From Candidatus Kuenenia stuttgartensis (lineage in GTDB: Bacteria; Planctomycetota; Planctomycetia; Pirellulales; UBA1268): a stretch of 47,535 nucleotides of DNA. A program made the position numbers and the translations under genes. The notes under the pieces were generated by a model. That model was not told where the DNA came from. It searched no databases and saw only the letters and a program-made list of their open reading frames with translations. Below are positions 19,323-27,922 of this stretch, in pieces. Positions within the stretch are counted from its first letter, which is position 1. Each line of letters starts with the position of its first letter. The DNA lies in NCBI GenBank assembly GCA_945891385.1, contig CAMDDJ010000022.1, positions 1 through 47,535 of the forward strand, in the 5' to 3' direction.

Positions 19323-20240
19323 TCAGATGCCGAGCGCCGACGCGGGAACTTCGAGTGTGCCGAGATCCTTGACCTCGTCCTGCTCGAGCGTGATCACAAA
19401 CCGGCCCTTGCTGGTCCACTTCAGCGAAGGCTGGTCGAGACCAAGACCACCGTTGGGTCCGGTGGACCGGGCATGCCAGACCTGGAACTCGATCGGCTCA
19501 CCGGCGGGCAGATCCTCCAGTTGGAACGAGCCATCCGCCGAGGAGACCGCTACATAGCCGTCCTTGCGGAAGACGGCATACGCCTTCATCCAGGGATGGA
19601 TGTTGCAGGTGACCGAGACGGGCATTCCCGTTTCGCGATCCGGCGTGTAGACCGCCCCGCCCCCGGACGGGATTAACTGGTTGAAACTTGTACCGGAGAT
19701 ATTCGTGTTGTGGCCAATCGGATCGCTGTTCCGCACGTCGACCGGCTGGCCGACTCTGGCCACAAACACCGGAGAGAGAAACTCGCAGTTCTTCTGGTCG
19801 AAGACCAACTGCTCGGCTGGCACCGGATCCTTGACACGGCTGGCCTTCCGGACGAACACGACGACGTCAGCAAGCCCTTTGGTGGAGGCGTCTATTCGGA
19901 GCGATTGGTCGTAGAGTTTCATGCCGTCTTTCGAACAAACAGCCGTATCCTTGTCGACGATCAGAGCTGCCGGCTGGGTAGGATCCCCGCCGAACACAAA
20001 ACGTCCCTTGAGCGACGCCCACCCGGAACCGGAGGAGGCAACTACCGCGGTTTCGGCGGCCGGCTCAACCCCGGCACCGAGCAACTCACGCAGGGCTGCG
20101 ACCGCCTCCTGGCTCACCGCCGGGCCCGCCACTCGCACGGGGCCGCAGCCCGCCGCAAGCAAGCCTGCTACGCATACGACCGATCGCAGCAACGACCAAG
20201 TTCCGGACCACTCCATCGCGACGTCTACTCCCACGTTCAA
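19323..20240 (-). CDS. Cupredoxin-like lipoprotein (paralogue of upstream gene)
   Basis: About 305 residues. A lipoprotein signal (CVAGLLAAGC) is followed by LKGRFVFGGDP, a plastocyanin-like fold with NSDPIGHNTNI and VTCNIHPWMKAYAVF, giving His, Cys, His and Met as a probable type-1 copper site, then DGSFQLEDLPAGEPIEFQVW. Annotated relatives are often called methylamine-utilisation or carboxypeptidase-regulatory-like proteins. The first 65 residues of the mature part are unlike the paralogue. The start at 20240 gives ATGA overlap with the previous gene; 20216 is an alternative. Possible mobile electron carrier between bc complex and oxidase (inference). Confidence 0.8.
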   Translation of the reverse strand: MNVGVDVAMEWSGTWSLLRSVVCVAGLLAAGCGPVRVAGPAVSQEAVAALRELLGAGVEPAAETAVVASSGSGWASLKGRFVFGGDPTQPAALIVDKDTAVCSKDGMKLYDQSLRIDASTKGLADVVVFVRKASRVKDPVPAEQLVFDQKNCEFLSPVFVARVGQPVDVRNSDPIGHNTNISGTSFNQLIPSGGGAVYTPDRETGMPVSVTCNIHPWMKAYAVFRKDGYVAVSSADGSFQLEDLPAGEPIEFQVWHARSTGPNGGLGLDQPSLKWTSKGRFVITLEQDEVKDLGTLEVPASALGI

Positions 20241-21013
20241 TCGAACAGTTTGGCGTCGAGAACGATCTCACCGAGATCGTTGGCGCCGGCTGCGATCTTC
20301 ATCTTCTTCCTGCCCTTCGACACCTTTTCAGCCTTGCCGCCGACCGTCATCTCGCCGATGTAACCGGCCTTCTCATGCCAGAATTGCAATTCGACCTCCC
20401 CGGCAGGCAGGTCGGCGATCTCGAAACTGCCGTCAGCGGCGGATACGGTCGCATAGGGATTGTTCCGAACCACGATCCAACCCTTCATCCAAGGGTGGAT
20501 GTTGCAGGTCACTTGCGCCGGCACTGCCTCGTCCGACGAGAACTTCGTCGTGACTTGGCCGCTGGCCGGGATCAGGTTGTTTGACGGGGCGTTCTTGACA
20601 GTCGCGATATTGCTGTTGTGCCCCACCGGATCGGAATTCTTGATCGTGAGTTCCTGACCAACCTGCACAAAAAGCACATGCGGTTCGAACCGGCAATTGA
20701 GATTGTCGAGCACCGGCTTGGCTGCCTTGGCAGCTGCCTCGAGTTCCGGCTTCACCTTCACCTTTTTGTCTCGCACGAAGACCACGACGTTGGCAACACC
20801 CCTGTTGTCACCCACAACGACTTCTTCTGAGACGAGATTGTGCTTGCCACAAACCTCCACGTCCTTGTCGATCGTGAGAGCCGGGGAGGCCGGCGCGTTA
20901 CCCCCGAAAACAAACCGACCCTTGAGCGTGCCCCATTCGTCCGCCATCGCGGACGAAACAATCGACGCCGCAGCCAACGTGAGGGAAAAAACAAACGTGA
21001 CGCGATGCAGCAT
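20237..21013 (-). CDS. Secreted cupredoxin-like copper protein
   Basis: 258 residues with a signal peptide (about 1-23, ending SSAMADEW). The main body matches the next gene: LKGRFVFGGNAP, NSDPVGHNSNI, VTCNIHPWMKGWIVV and DGSFEIADLPAGEVELQFWH, giving His/Cys/His/Met copper ligands. Cysteines in VEVCGKHN and NLNCRF may form a disulphide. The start at 21013 is supported by GGAG seven bases upstream and the signal peptide; the longer frame to 21088 adds residues unlike a leader. It lies between the octahaem cytochrome and its lipoprotein paralogue. Confidence 0.82.
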   Translation of the reverse strand: MLHRVTFVFSLTLAAASIVSSAMADEWGTLKGRFVFGGNAPASPALTIDKDVEVCGKHNLVSEEVVVGDNRGVANVVVFVRDKKVKVKPELEAAAKAAKPVLDNLNCRFEPHVLFVQVGQELTIKNSDPVGHNSNIATVKNAPSNNLIPASGQVTTKFSSDEAVPAQVTCNIHPWMKGWIVVRNNPYATVSAADGSFEIADLPAGEVELQFWHEKAGYIGEMTVGGKAEKVSKGRKKMKIAAGANDLGEIVLDAKLFD

Positions 21014-21095
21014 GACAAAACTCCGGAACGCGGCGGAAAGGTTGAAACGGTCGAATCCACCGATGGTCGGCGGCAAGGACATCCTCATGACTTCA

Positions 21096-24000
21096 CTATT
21101 CTACTGCCGTGGCCCCGGCCGGGGAGCCGAGTGCCGCGGCGTCGGTCGGGGCCGGACCGTTGCCATCGGCCGGTTGAGCCGGCGGAGAACCTGCCGCCGC
21201 GGCATCAGCGGCCGGCTGGGGTGATGCCGGCGCTTGGAGGAAGGCCTCCAAGGAAAGGTTTCGCTTGGCGAACAGATCGAAGTGCATCAATAGGTCAGTC
21301 AGGGCATCCAGTTGCTGCTCGCTTGTGCCAGCGTAGAGGTCCTGGCTGACGGGAGCACCGTAGGGAATGTTCACAGGCATGCCTGTGTACGGCAGGAACC
21401 GCTTCGGGTTTGCGATCCAGTCGTGGACATAACCCGGCCGCAGCCGCTCGTGAACACGCTCCAACTGCGGCGCCAATGCCTTGGGGTTGCCAGGCGGGGC
21501 ATAGTCACCCACCAGGTGGCACTTTACGCAGTAATTGTTGTTGGTGACGATCTTGAGGGCACCCTCAAGATGACCAGGCTGCGCCGTTTCCTTGGCGGCA
21601 ACCGCCGTCTCGTCGAGACGAGGATCGGCCACGTAGGGATAGTCAGCGCCGTCGACGGCCGCGAAGTAGTCGACCATCTTGGCGGCCTGATCGGAATTCC
21701 AGGTGAACTTCGGCATCCGGAGCACCGCCGGCGGACGAATCGTGTGCGGATTGAGCAGGAATCGGTGCAACCAAGCCGACTGTACCTTTTGGCCTTCGCC
21801 CACGAGCGAAGGTGGTAGCCAACCCCAGGCGTCCTCAGGCTTGACGTTGGGATTGATCTCCTTCTCGTCGGCGATCACCACCGGGTAGAGCAGGCGAGCC
21901 AAGTCACCGCCCCGCCCCGCGTAATGGCTACCCGCATCGAACGCCTGTTCGGGAACGATCAGATTCGGGCCGCCAACCAAGCGTGGCTCACCGTCGACCA
22001 GCGCGTCTCGCCACAGCGTAAACGGCCGATGACGCACCGACTCTTCGTCGTCTTCTTCAATCGGCACGCCATCCTCGTCAACCCACTGGGGCCGGCCCGT
22101 CTCGGGATCGAGCACCTGACTGCCCACCAGCGAGGCATGCCGCAGCCCCGCCGCATCCGCAGCCAGCGAATCAGTGATCTGCTGGGGCGTGAAATGGGGG
22201 GCGAGGAACGGATAGTCCGGGGTCTCAGAAGACTCGCCCAAGGCCCCTGGCCTGAAGGCGATATCCCAACGATCCATCTCCAGGGCATGGCAGCCACCGC
22301 AGTTGTACTGCTCCGCCACCACGAGGCCGTTGAGCCTCGCCTGCTCCCTCGGCCCGGGCGTGTGCACAAACTGCGGCGGCGGCGGCTCGGCCACGAGGCC
22401 CAGCACAAAGGTCATGACGGCCTCCCGCTGCTCGTCATCAAAGGGAAACTGCGGCATTCGGTACCGCTCGTTGTAGGTCTTGTTTTCGACCTTCTTGTAG
22501 TCATAGCTCCGCGGGGCGCGCAACTTTTGCCAGAGAAATCCTTCGCGCTCATGGCCCAGCAGTTTTTCAACGAAATAGCCGGTGTTGGGATCGAGGTTCT
22601 CGAGGTCGACGTGCGGTTCGTCGCCCCGCATCACGTACGCAAGGTCGGACGGGAAATCCGGGTCTCCCGACTGAGTCCCGACCGCCTCGGAGCCGTGCGG
22701 CGAGTGACCATCCTGGTGATCGGCATGGCCGCCATGACCATGCGCGTCGGCAAGTTGGTGCATCACGAAGTGTGACACCTGTTCAAAGGCAATCCGCGAC
22801 GACTCCTTGCGGCCCCAGTCCGCGAGCGCCGCCCCGGCCGGCTTCGCGTCCTCGAAGCCAGGAATGTCGTGACAGGAGTAACAGGCGAGCTTTCCGATCG
22901 TCTTCTTGCCCACGTAGTTCAGCAACGTCGCGTCACGGTCAGGTCCATCGAGGCCCACGAGCATCGACTCGTCTCCCTTGATGCCCGCCTGCTCGGGTGA
23001 GAGCCCCGAGGTCAGAACAGCCTTGGCCCGCACTGCCGGAAACCTTTCCTTCAAATACATGAGAGCCAGCTCATCGAGCGCCTCACGCTCCGTCGCCGAG
23101 AGTGACTCTGAAGGAATGTCGGTGGGCCGCCAGTCCTCGGTCGACTGCAGCAGGTACGCCGTCGCATCGGCTGCCGGGTCGGCTATCCGACCGTCAGGGA
23201 GTTGCTCCGGCTCGAGCAACACGTTCGGCATGTTCGTTTTGGAGTGATACCGGGCAGGCTCCCGCAGCCAGCTGTAGAGCCAAGCCTGCCCCTGCGGTTG
23301 GGGTGCCAGCTTCGCTCCGATCCGGGACAGATTTGGGCCATGCGAACTCGTCGCCTCGGGGAAGTCGGCGTGCTGGTGGCAGGCCAGACAGCCCCGGAGC
23401 TGGAACACCTTTTTGCCGCGGGCGACGTCGGCCTCGGCGGTGATGCCAGCAAAGGGCTCCACAAACTCAAACGGTTGGCTCGTTGCGGTCAGGTAGTGGA
23501 TCATCGAGCGAATTTCGAGCGGCTCGTACCGCTGCGATTCTTCCAAGCCCTTCCCTTCAAGATGCTCCCATAGCCCAAAGAACCGCGGCATCTTGGTCGA
23601 CGGACGGAAGTCCTGCGGGTTTTGCAACCATGAGTAGAGCCAGTCGAACCCAACCTTGGCGGAGAGGTGTCGGAGGCTCGGCCCCACCTTGGGGAAGGTG
23701 CCGGGCGTCTCCGGGTCCTTCAGCATCGCGGCAAGCTCGTGGGTCCGCGGCAAAAGCTGCCCCTCGGAACCGGCCTCGGCGTCGGCCAGGATCGCCTCTC
23801 GCAGGCGGGCTCGCGAGTCGCGTCCATCGGGACCGCTCCGGACGTCCTTGGCCCAGCGGACCGCATTTTCTCCCACTCCGGCAAGCCCCGGATCGGCGGC
23901 AACGGCCGCAGCCACTTCGTGATAATTCGGAGCGAGCCGCAAATCGGGTCCGATTCGCTTGTCTGGCCCGGCCCATCCGTTGATTTCGTGGCAGCCGTAG

Positions 24001-25724
24001 CAGCCGTACTGCCGGACCAGTTGGTAGCCCTCGACAAGCTTGGGGGCGGGCGGCTCGGGGAATTTTTGGCTTGGCTCGAGGTCGACGACCTGGTGATGGC
24101 ACTTGAGGCAGCTCGACTCCTCAAACCTCTCGGGCAGCATCGGCAGAATCCAGTGATGGTTGTTGAACCAACCGTATTCGGCGTGCCATTCGTGCCCGAC
24201 CTTCGGCGAGTTCGGAGCGTGTGACGCCCACTTGAAACTGGTCGAACTCCCCTGCCCTTGGTGACAGATCGTGCATCCGAAGTCCTTCATCGGATGGGGG
24301 CTGGAATCACTGACAAACAGATCGAGCCGCGGATGGGTCGCGTAGGGCTGGGGCACGCCACGACGAATTTTCAGAGTCAAGGGCTCGCCCCAGGCGGGAG
24401 TCTCGAGGAGGGCGGTCGCAGCCATCTGCTTCCCGGAGATTCTCAGACCAGCCACTTCTTCGATGACGTCGCCCGGCATCAGCCCAGCCATCGCCGCGGC
24501 GGCGGCCGGCTCCGGCTCTTCGTCGTATGCCACCGGCGTGGCCGGAAGGACCACGTTCACCGTCGCGTCGTCGGCTGCGAAGACGCCCCGTTCAGCCAGC
24601 CGGAGACCGTACACCGCCTGCAAAGCATCGTCGGCCGCTCCCTGCGCCCGCGCCTCGTCGATCAACGTTCGTGCGGCGTCGGCAGCCGGCGTCTGCAACG
24701 CGACCTCGATGGTTTCGGCGTCTGGGTACGCCGGATCCTGCGGACTGCCCGGACGAGATTTATCCATCCCGCGGTGGCAGGTGATACACCGGTCGAATCG
24801 AGCGACGTCGCGAAAATTATTGTTGAGCGTCAACTGGGGAAGCCAGAGCTGCTCCACCCGGAGCGGTCCGTTGAACGCGTCGAGCACCGGCAATTCGAGC
24901 GCCGTCTTGCCCACATTTGACCGCCGCTGCTCCAACGTTTTTTGGAGCAGGCCGAGCTTGATGCGATGGTCCGCCACCGCCTTCGCGGCGACGTCCTCAG
25001 CGGCAAGCAGTTGCGTCACCAACGATTCGAGCGACTTTCGATAGGTGTTGGACTGCTGGAACGCGAGCGTCGCGGCGGAAACCTCCTGCCGCTTCGAGTC
25101 GGCAACCGCAAGAAGACTGGCCTGGCGGTCGGCCGGGGCGTCACTCGAGACCGCCAACTCATAATCGGCTCGGTTCTTATCGAGTTCGGCCTTCCTGAGC
25201 TTCAGGGCGCCGGCAAGGTTGTCCTCACGAAATCTCGCTCGCCGAACAATGTCTCGCATCCGCTCCATCAGATCGCCGCGGAGGGCGAACCGCTTCTCTG
25301 CGAACCGCTCGGCCTCGGCACCATCCGCATCCTGCTCGATCTGCTCCGACTGATCGCGAAGCTGTTTCAGCGCTTCGATATCCTGGGCGAGCAAACCGGC
25401 AGCCTCTCGGTCGTCGGCGTGATTCGATGCCAATCCCACGAACTCTTCAGCGAGCGTTGGATCGAGCGGGGCCCGGCGGGCCTCGGCCAACGCCTTGGCC
25501 AACTCCGCCCCCTCAGCGCGGTACCCTGCCAGATCTTGCTGGGCGATCCGAGACTCGGCGGCCCAGGTCTCCAACTCACGGAATCCGCGGGCGTATTTCT
25601 TCCACGGCCGGTCGTGGTCGGCGACCAGCATCATGCCCGTGGCAGCCAAGAGGCACAGGGCCGCCACGGCGAAGGCCACATGGAGAATTTTGAGGTTCCA
25701 CCAAGTCTGTTCGTTCGCAGGCAT
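21096..25724 (-). CDS. Giant octahaem cytochrome c with coiled coil and PDZ-like domain
   Basis: 1542 residues. An N-terminal membrane anchor (about 11-34) is followed by a charged coiled-coil region (about 45-270). Eight CxxCH motifs start at residues 313, 484, 539, 575, 779, 948, 1142 and 1399. A PDZ-like stretch (AGLMPGDVIEEVAGLRISGK, about 413-455) lies between haems 1 and 2. Haems 4-8 are each followed by a W-L-x3-L-x2-P...MP segment (for example WLYSWLQNPQDF...KMP, ending at 712; then 832, 1090, 1337, 1449), so five are probably ordinary His/Met cytochrome domains. Haems 1-3 lie in a histidine-rich part and may be bis-His. A His-rich loop lies at 995-1010. It directly follows the cytochrome b genes and probably serves as the c1/f subunit. 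Confidence 0.92.
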   Translation of the reverse strand: MPANEQTWWNLKILHVAFAVAALCLLAATGMMLVADHDRPWKKYARGFRELETWAAESRIAQQDLAGYRAEGAELAKALAEARRAPLDPTLAEEFVGLASNHADDREAAGLLAQDIEALKQLRDQSEQIEQDADGAEAERFAEKRFALRGDLMERMRDIVRRARFREDNLAGALKLRKAELDKNRADYELAVSSDAPADRQASLLAVADSKRQEVSAATLAFQQSNTYRKSLESLVTQLLAAEDVAAKAVADHRIKLGLLQKTLEQRRSNVGKTALELPVLDAFNGPLRVEQLWLPQLTLNNNFRDVARFDRCITCHRGMDKSRPGSPQDPAYPDAETIEVALQTPAADAARTLIDEARAQGAADDALQAVYGLRLAERGVFAADDATVNVVLPATPVAYDEEPEPAAAAAMAGLMPGDVIEEVAGLRISGKQMAATALLETPAWGEPLTLKIRRGVPQPYATHPRLDLFVSDSSPHPMKDFGCTICHQGQGSSTSFKWASHAPNSPKVGHEWHAEYGWFNNHHWILPMLPERFEESSCLKCHHQVVDLEPSQKFPEPPAPKLVEGYQLVRQYGCYGCHEINGWAGPDKRIGPDLRLAPNYHEVAAAVAADPGLAGVGENAVRWAKDVRSGPDGRDSRARLREAILADAEAGSEGQLLPRTHELAAMLKDPETPGTFPKVGPSLRHLSAKVGFDWLYSWLQNPQDFRPSTKMPRFFGLWEHLEGKGLEESQRYEPLEIRSMIHYLTATSQPFEFVEPFAGITAEADVARGKKVFQLRGCLACHQHADFPEATSSHGPNLSRIGAKLAPQPQGQAWLYSWLREPARYHSKTNMPNVLLEPEQLPDGRIADPAADATAYLLQSTEDWRPTDIPSESLSATEREALDELALMYLKERFPAVRAKAVLTSGLSPEQAGIKGDESMLVGLDGPDRDATLLNYVGKKTIGKLACYSCHDIPGFEDAKPAGAALADWGRKESSRIAFEQVSHFVMHQLADAHGHGGHADHQDGHSPHGSEAVGTQSGDPDFPSDLAYVMRGDEPHVDLENLDPNTGYFVEKLLGHEREGFLWQKLRAPRSYDYKKVENKTYNERYRMPQFPFDDEQREAVMTFVLGLVAEPPPPQFVHTPGPREQARLNGLVVAEQYNCGGCHALEMDRWDIAFRPGALGESSETPDYPFLAPHFTPQQITDSLAADAAGLRHASLVGSQVLDPETGRPQWVDEDGVPIEEDDEESVRHRPFTLWRDALVDGEPRLVGGPNLIVPEQAFDAGSHYAGRGGDLARLLYPVVIADEKEINPNVKPEDAWGWLPPSLVGEGQKVQSAWLHRFLLNPHTIRPPAVLRMPKFTWNSDQAAKMVDYFAAVDGADYPYVADPRLDETAVAAKETAQPGHLEGALKIVTNNNYCVKCHLVGDYAPPGNPKALAPQLERVHERLRPGYVHDWIANPKRFLPYTGMPVNIPYGAPVSQDLYAGTSEQQLDALTDLLMHFDLFAKRNLSLEAFLQAPASPQPAADAAAAGSPPAQPADGNGPAPTDAAALGSPAGATAVE

Positions 25725-25781
25725 GGGTCAGGTCGCCTCGAGGGCTTTCCTGGGAGGGTCCGCCAGCTTCACCAGCCGGCT

Positions 25782-27107
25782 TTAGAAGTTCAGTGAAATT
25801 TCCGGAATGCTCACGATGTACCGGAGGTTCATGGTCCACCGGAGGGCCATCTTGAGGGGAAGAGAAAGCATCAAGAGCATCAAATTTGCCATGATCATGT
25901 AGCGAATGAATCCCATCTTCGCGAACATTCCGCGAAAGACCGTGACTGCGAGCAGAGGCGGCAGGACCACCAGGTACAAGCCAAGAGCCACCAGCCCGGG
26001 GGCTTCCCGTAAGAAGATTGTTCCCAATTGGGAGTACCACGGAGCCCCGGAGACCGCTCGCGGCAACGGTTGATCGAGCCAGTTGACCCAAAACATCTGA
26101 TTGAGGTCGACGTTGTTGAGCACCTCGACTTTGTACGGCGTCCAATATTCGAACGGACCGTAAAAGTTCCAATTTGGGCCGCGAAGAAAGGTGCCCAAGA
26201 TGATCAGCGTGATCCAGAGCACCAGAAAGCCGAACTGGTAGGTGAGATACGCGAATTTCCGTTCGGCGATCGAGTAATACCCGTTTCCTGCCTTGTTGTA
26301 ATCGAGGTAGGGCATCGCCATCAGGCCGAACACAACGAGGCTCGGCAGCACCACGCCCGCATACCAGGGGTCGAAGTACACGAGCATTTCCTGAAGCCCG
26401 AGGAAGTACCACGGGGCCTTGGATGGATTCGGGGTCTTCACGCTCGACGCAGGCTCTTCGAGCGGCGCGGGCAGGCAGATGGCCCACACCAGCAGGAACG
26501 CCGAGACCGCCACCATGCAGATCAGTTCGGTGTAGACGAGATCAGGCCAGACGAGCACCTTTTCGTCGGCGAGTTTCTCCATCGGCGGCTCGCCCCGGGC
26601 GATCCGGTCGTCATTGACGACGGCCTGCTTCGTCGCCACCCAGGTGAAGAACGCGAGCAAGAACACCAGCCCCACGATCGGCACGTTGTCGGGCTTCATC
26701 ACGATCAGGGCGAAGTTTTGATCCGCCATCGCGAGGCCCAAGAGCACGAGCGCACCGTTGAGAATCGACCAGGCCACCATCGGGCGGACAAAAAACCGCC
26801 GAAAGACGAATAGAACCGTGAACAGCGCGACCGTACCGAGCGAATAGACCACCGGCCCTGACAAGGCGTTCACAAGCGACCGAACCGAGTCTGGCAGGGC
26901 CGGCACCCATGCCGGCGATGCCGACATCGCCAGGCTCGCAAGCACCATCATCGCCCCGGCGAACACGGTCCAGAACACGGCCCATCCCACACTGCCCTGC
27001 CGGCGCCAGAGCAGGAAAGCAAAGACGCCGTTCACCAGGGCGATGAGGGTGTAATACCCGCCCAGGAAGCCGGACGTGTCACGAAGAAAAAAGGGATCGG
27101 AATGCAT
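25782..27107 (-). CDS. Cytochrome b subunit IV-like protein with extra N-terminal helices
   Basis: 441 residues, about three times a b6f subunit IV. Five helices (about 18-35, 42-62, 86-102, 110-126, 141-158) precede the subunit-IV-like part. The Qo-site segment is PNPSKAPWYFLGLQEMLVYF (226-245), with PWY where b6f and bc1 have PEWY. Later helices lie at 250-268, 288-306, 371-390 and 400-418. The ATG at 27107 has GGGAG eight bases upstream; a GTG at 27131 overlapping the cytochrome b6 stop is the alternative. With the 257-residue partner it forms the quinol-oxidising cytochrome b. Confidence 0.85.
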   Translation of the reverse strand: MHSDPFFLRDTSGFLGGYYTLIALVNGVFAFLLWRRQGSVGWAVFWTVFAGAMMVLASLAMSASPAWVPALPDSVRSLVNALSGPVVYSLGTVALFTVLFVFRRFFVRPMVAWSILNGALVLLGLAMADQNFALIVMKPDNVPIVGLVFLLAFFTWVATKQAVVNDDRIARGEPPMEKLADEKVLVWPDLVYTELICMVAVSAFLLVWAICLPAPLEEPASSVKTPNPSKAPWYFLGLQEMLVYFDPWYAGVVLPSLVVFGLMAMPYLDYNKAGNGYYSIAERKFAYLTYQFGFLVLWITLIILGTFLRGPNWNFYGPFEYWTPYKVEVLNNVDLNQMFWVNWLDQPLPRAVSGAPWYSQLGTIFLREAPGLVALGLYLVVLPPLLAVTVFRGMFAKMGFIRYMIMANLMLLMLSLPLKMALRWTMNLRYIVSIPEISLNF

Positions 27108-27127
27108 GGGGGGAGCTCCCGCGGCCT

Positions 27128-27901
27128 TCACAACGGTCCGCTGATGCCGCCGTCCTTTCGCACCCGCCAGAAGTGGATAGCCAGCAGCAGGGCCACCGCC
27201 AGCGGGATGGCGATGCAGTGCAGCACGTAAAACCGGTTGAGCGTTTCCTCACCCACGAAACGGGCCCCGAGAAGGCCGAACCGGGCGTCGGAGGCGTCGG
27301 TGATCATGTCGATGCCACCGATCGTCAAGAGTTGCTGCCCCGGGCCCTCGTACCCCAGGAACGGCGTAGCCCGAGCCATGTTCGAACCGACCGTGATGGC
27401 CCAGATTGCGAGCTGATCCCACGGAAGGAGGTAGCCGGTGAACGACAGCAGCAGCGTGAGCAGCAGCAGAATCACGCCGATCACCCAATTGAACTCACGG
27501 GGCGGCTTGTAGCTCCCGGTCAGAAAGACCCGGTACATGTGCAGCCAGGTGGTGATCACCATGGCGTGCGCACCCCAGCGATGCAACTCTCTCAGGATGC
27601 CGAGACTCGTCACATCGCGGAGCGCGAGAATGTCGTTGTAGGCCCACTCCAGGGTCGGCCGGTAGTAGAACATCAGGAGCACGCCCGTAACCGTCTCCAC
27701 CATGAAGAGGAAAAACGTCACGCCGCCCATGCACCAGGTGAACGACAGAGCAATGCCTTGCTTCTTGATCGAGACCGGGTGGAGATGGAGAAAGAAATTC
27801 GTGAGCATGACCACGATCCGATTTCGCCGGTCAAGCGGCATCGGATGACGGAAAATGCTCTTCCAAATCTGGGAATTACGAATCGTCTCGCCAATCGCCA
27901 T
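27128..27901 (-). CDS. petB: b6-type cytochrome b with probable haem c-i cysteine
   Basis: 257 residues, four main helices. Haem ligands are His107/His121 (LHRWGAHAM...WLHMYRV; 14 apart) and His228/His243 ([11 protein letters not shown]...AIHFWRV; 15 apart, the b6 spacing). Cys57 in [11 protein letters not shown] aligns with the b6 cysteine (YCLGGIT) that covalently holds haem c-i near the Qi site. The Qo-side segment [16 protein letters not shown] is present. Second gene after Rieske, 21 bp apart. Carries electrons across the inner membrane from quinol. Confidence 0.92.
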   Translation of the reverse strand: MAIGETIRNSQIWKSIFRHPMPLDRRNRIVVMLTNFFLHLHPVSIKKQGIALSFTWCMGGVTFFLFMVETVTGVLLMFYYRPTLEWAYNDILALRDVTSLGILRELHRWGAHAMVITTWLHMYRVFLTGSYKPPREFNWVIGVILLLLTLLLSFTGYLLPWDQLAIWAITVGSNMARATPFLGYEGPGQQLLTIGGIDMITDASDARFGLLGARFVGEETLNRFYVLHCIAIPLAVALLLAIHFWRVRKDGGISGPL

Positions 27902-27922
27902 GAACGTGCCAACGCCCCTTTC

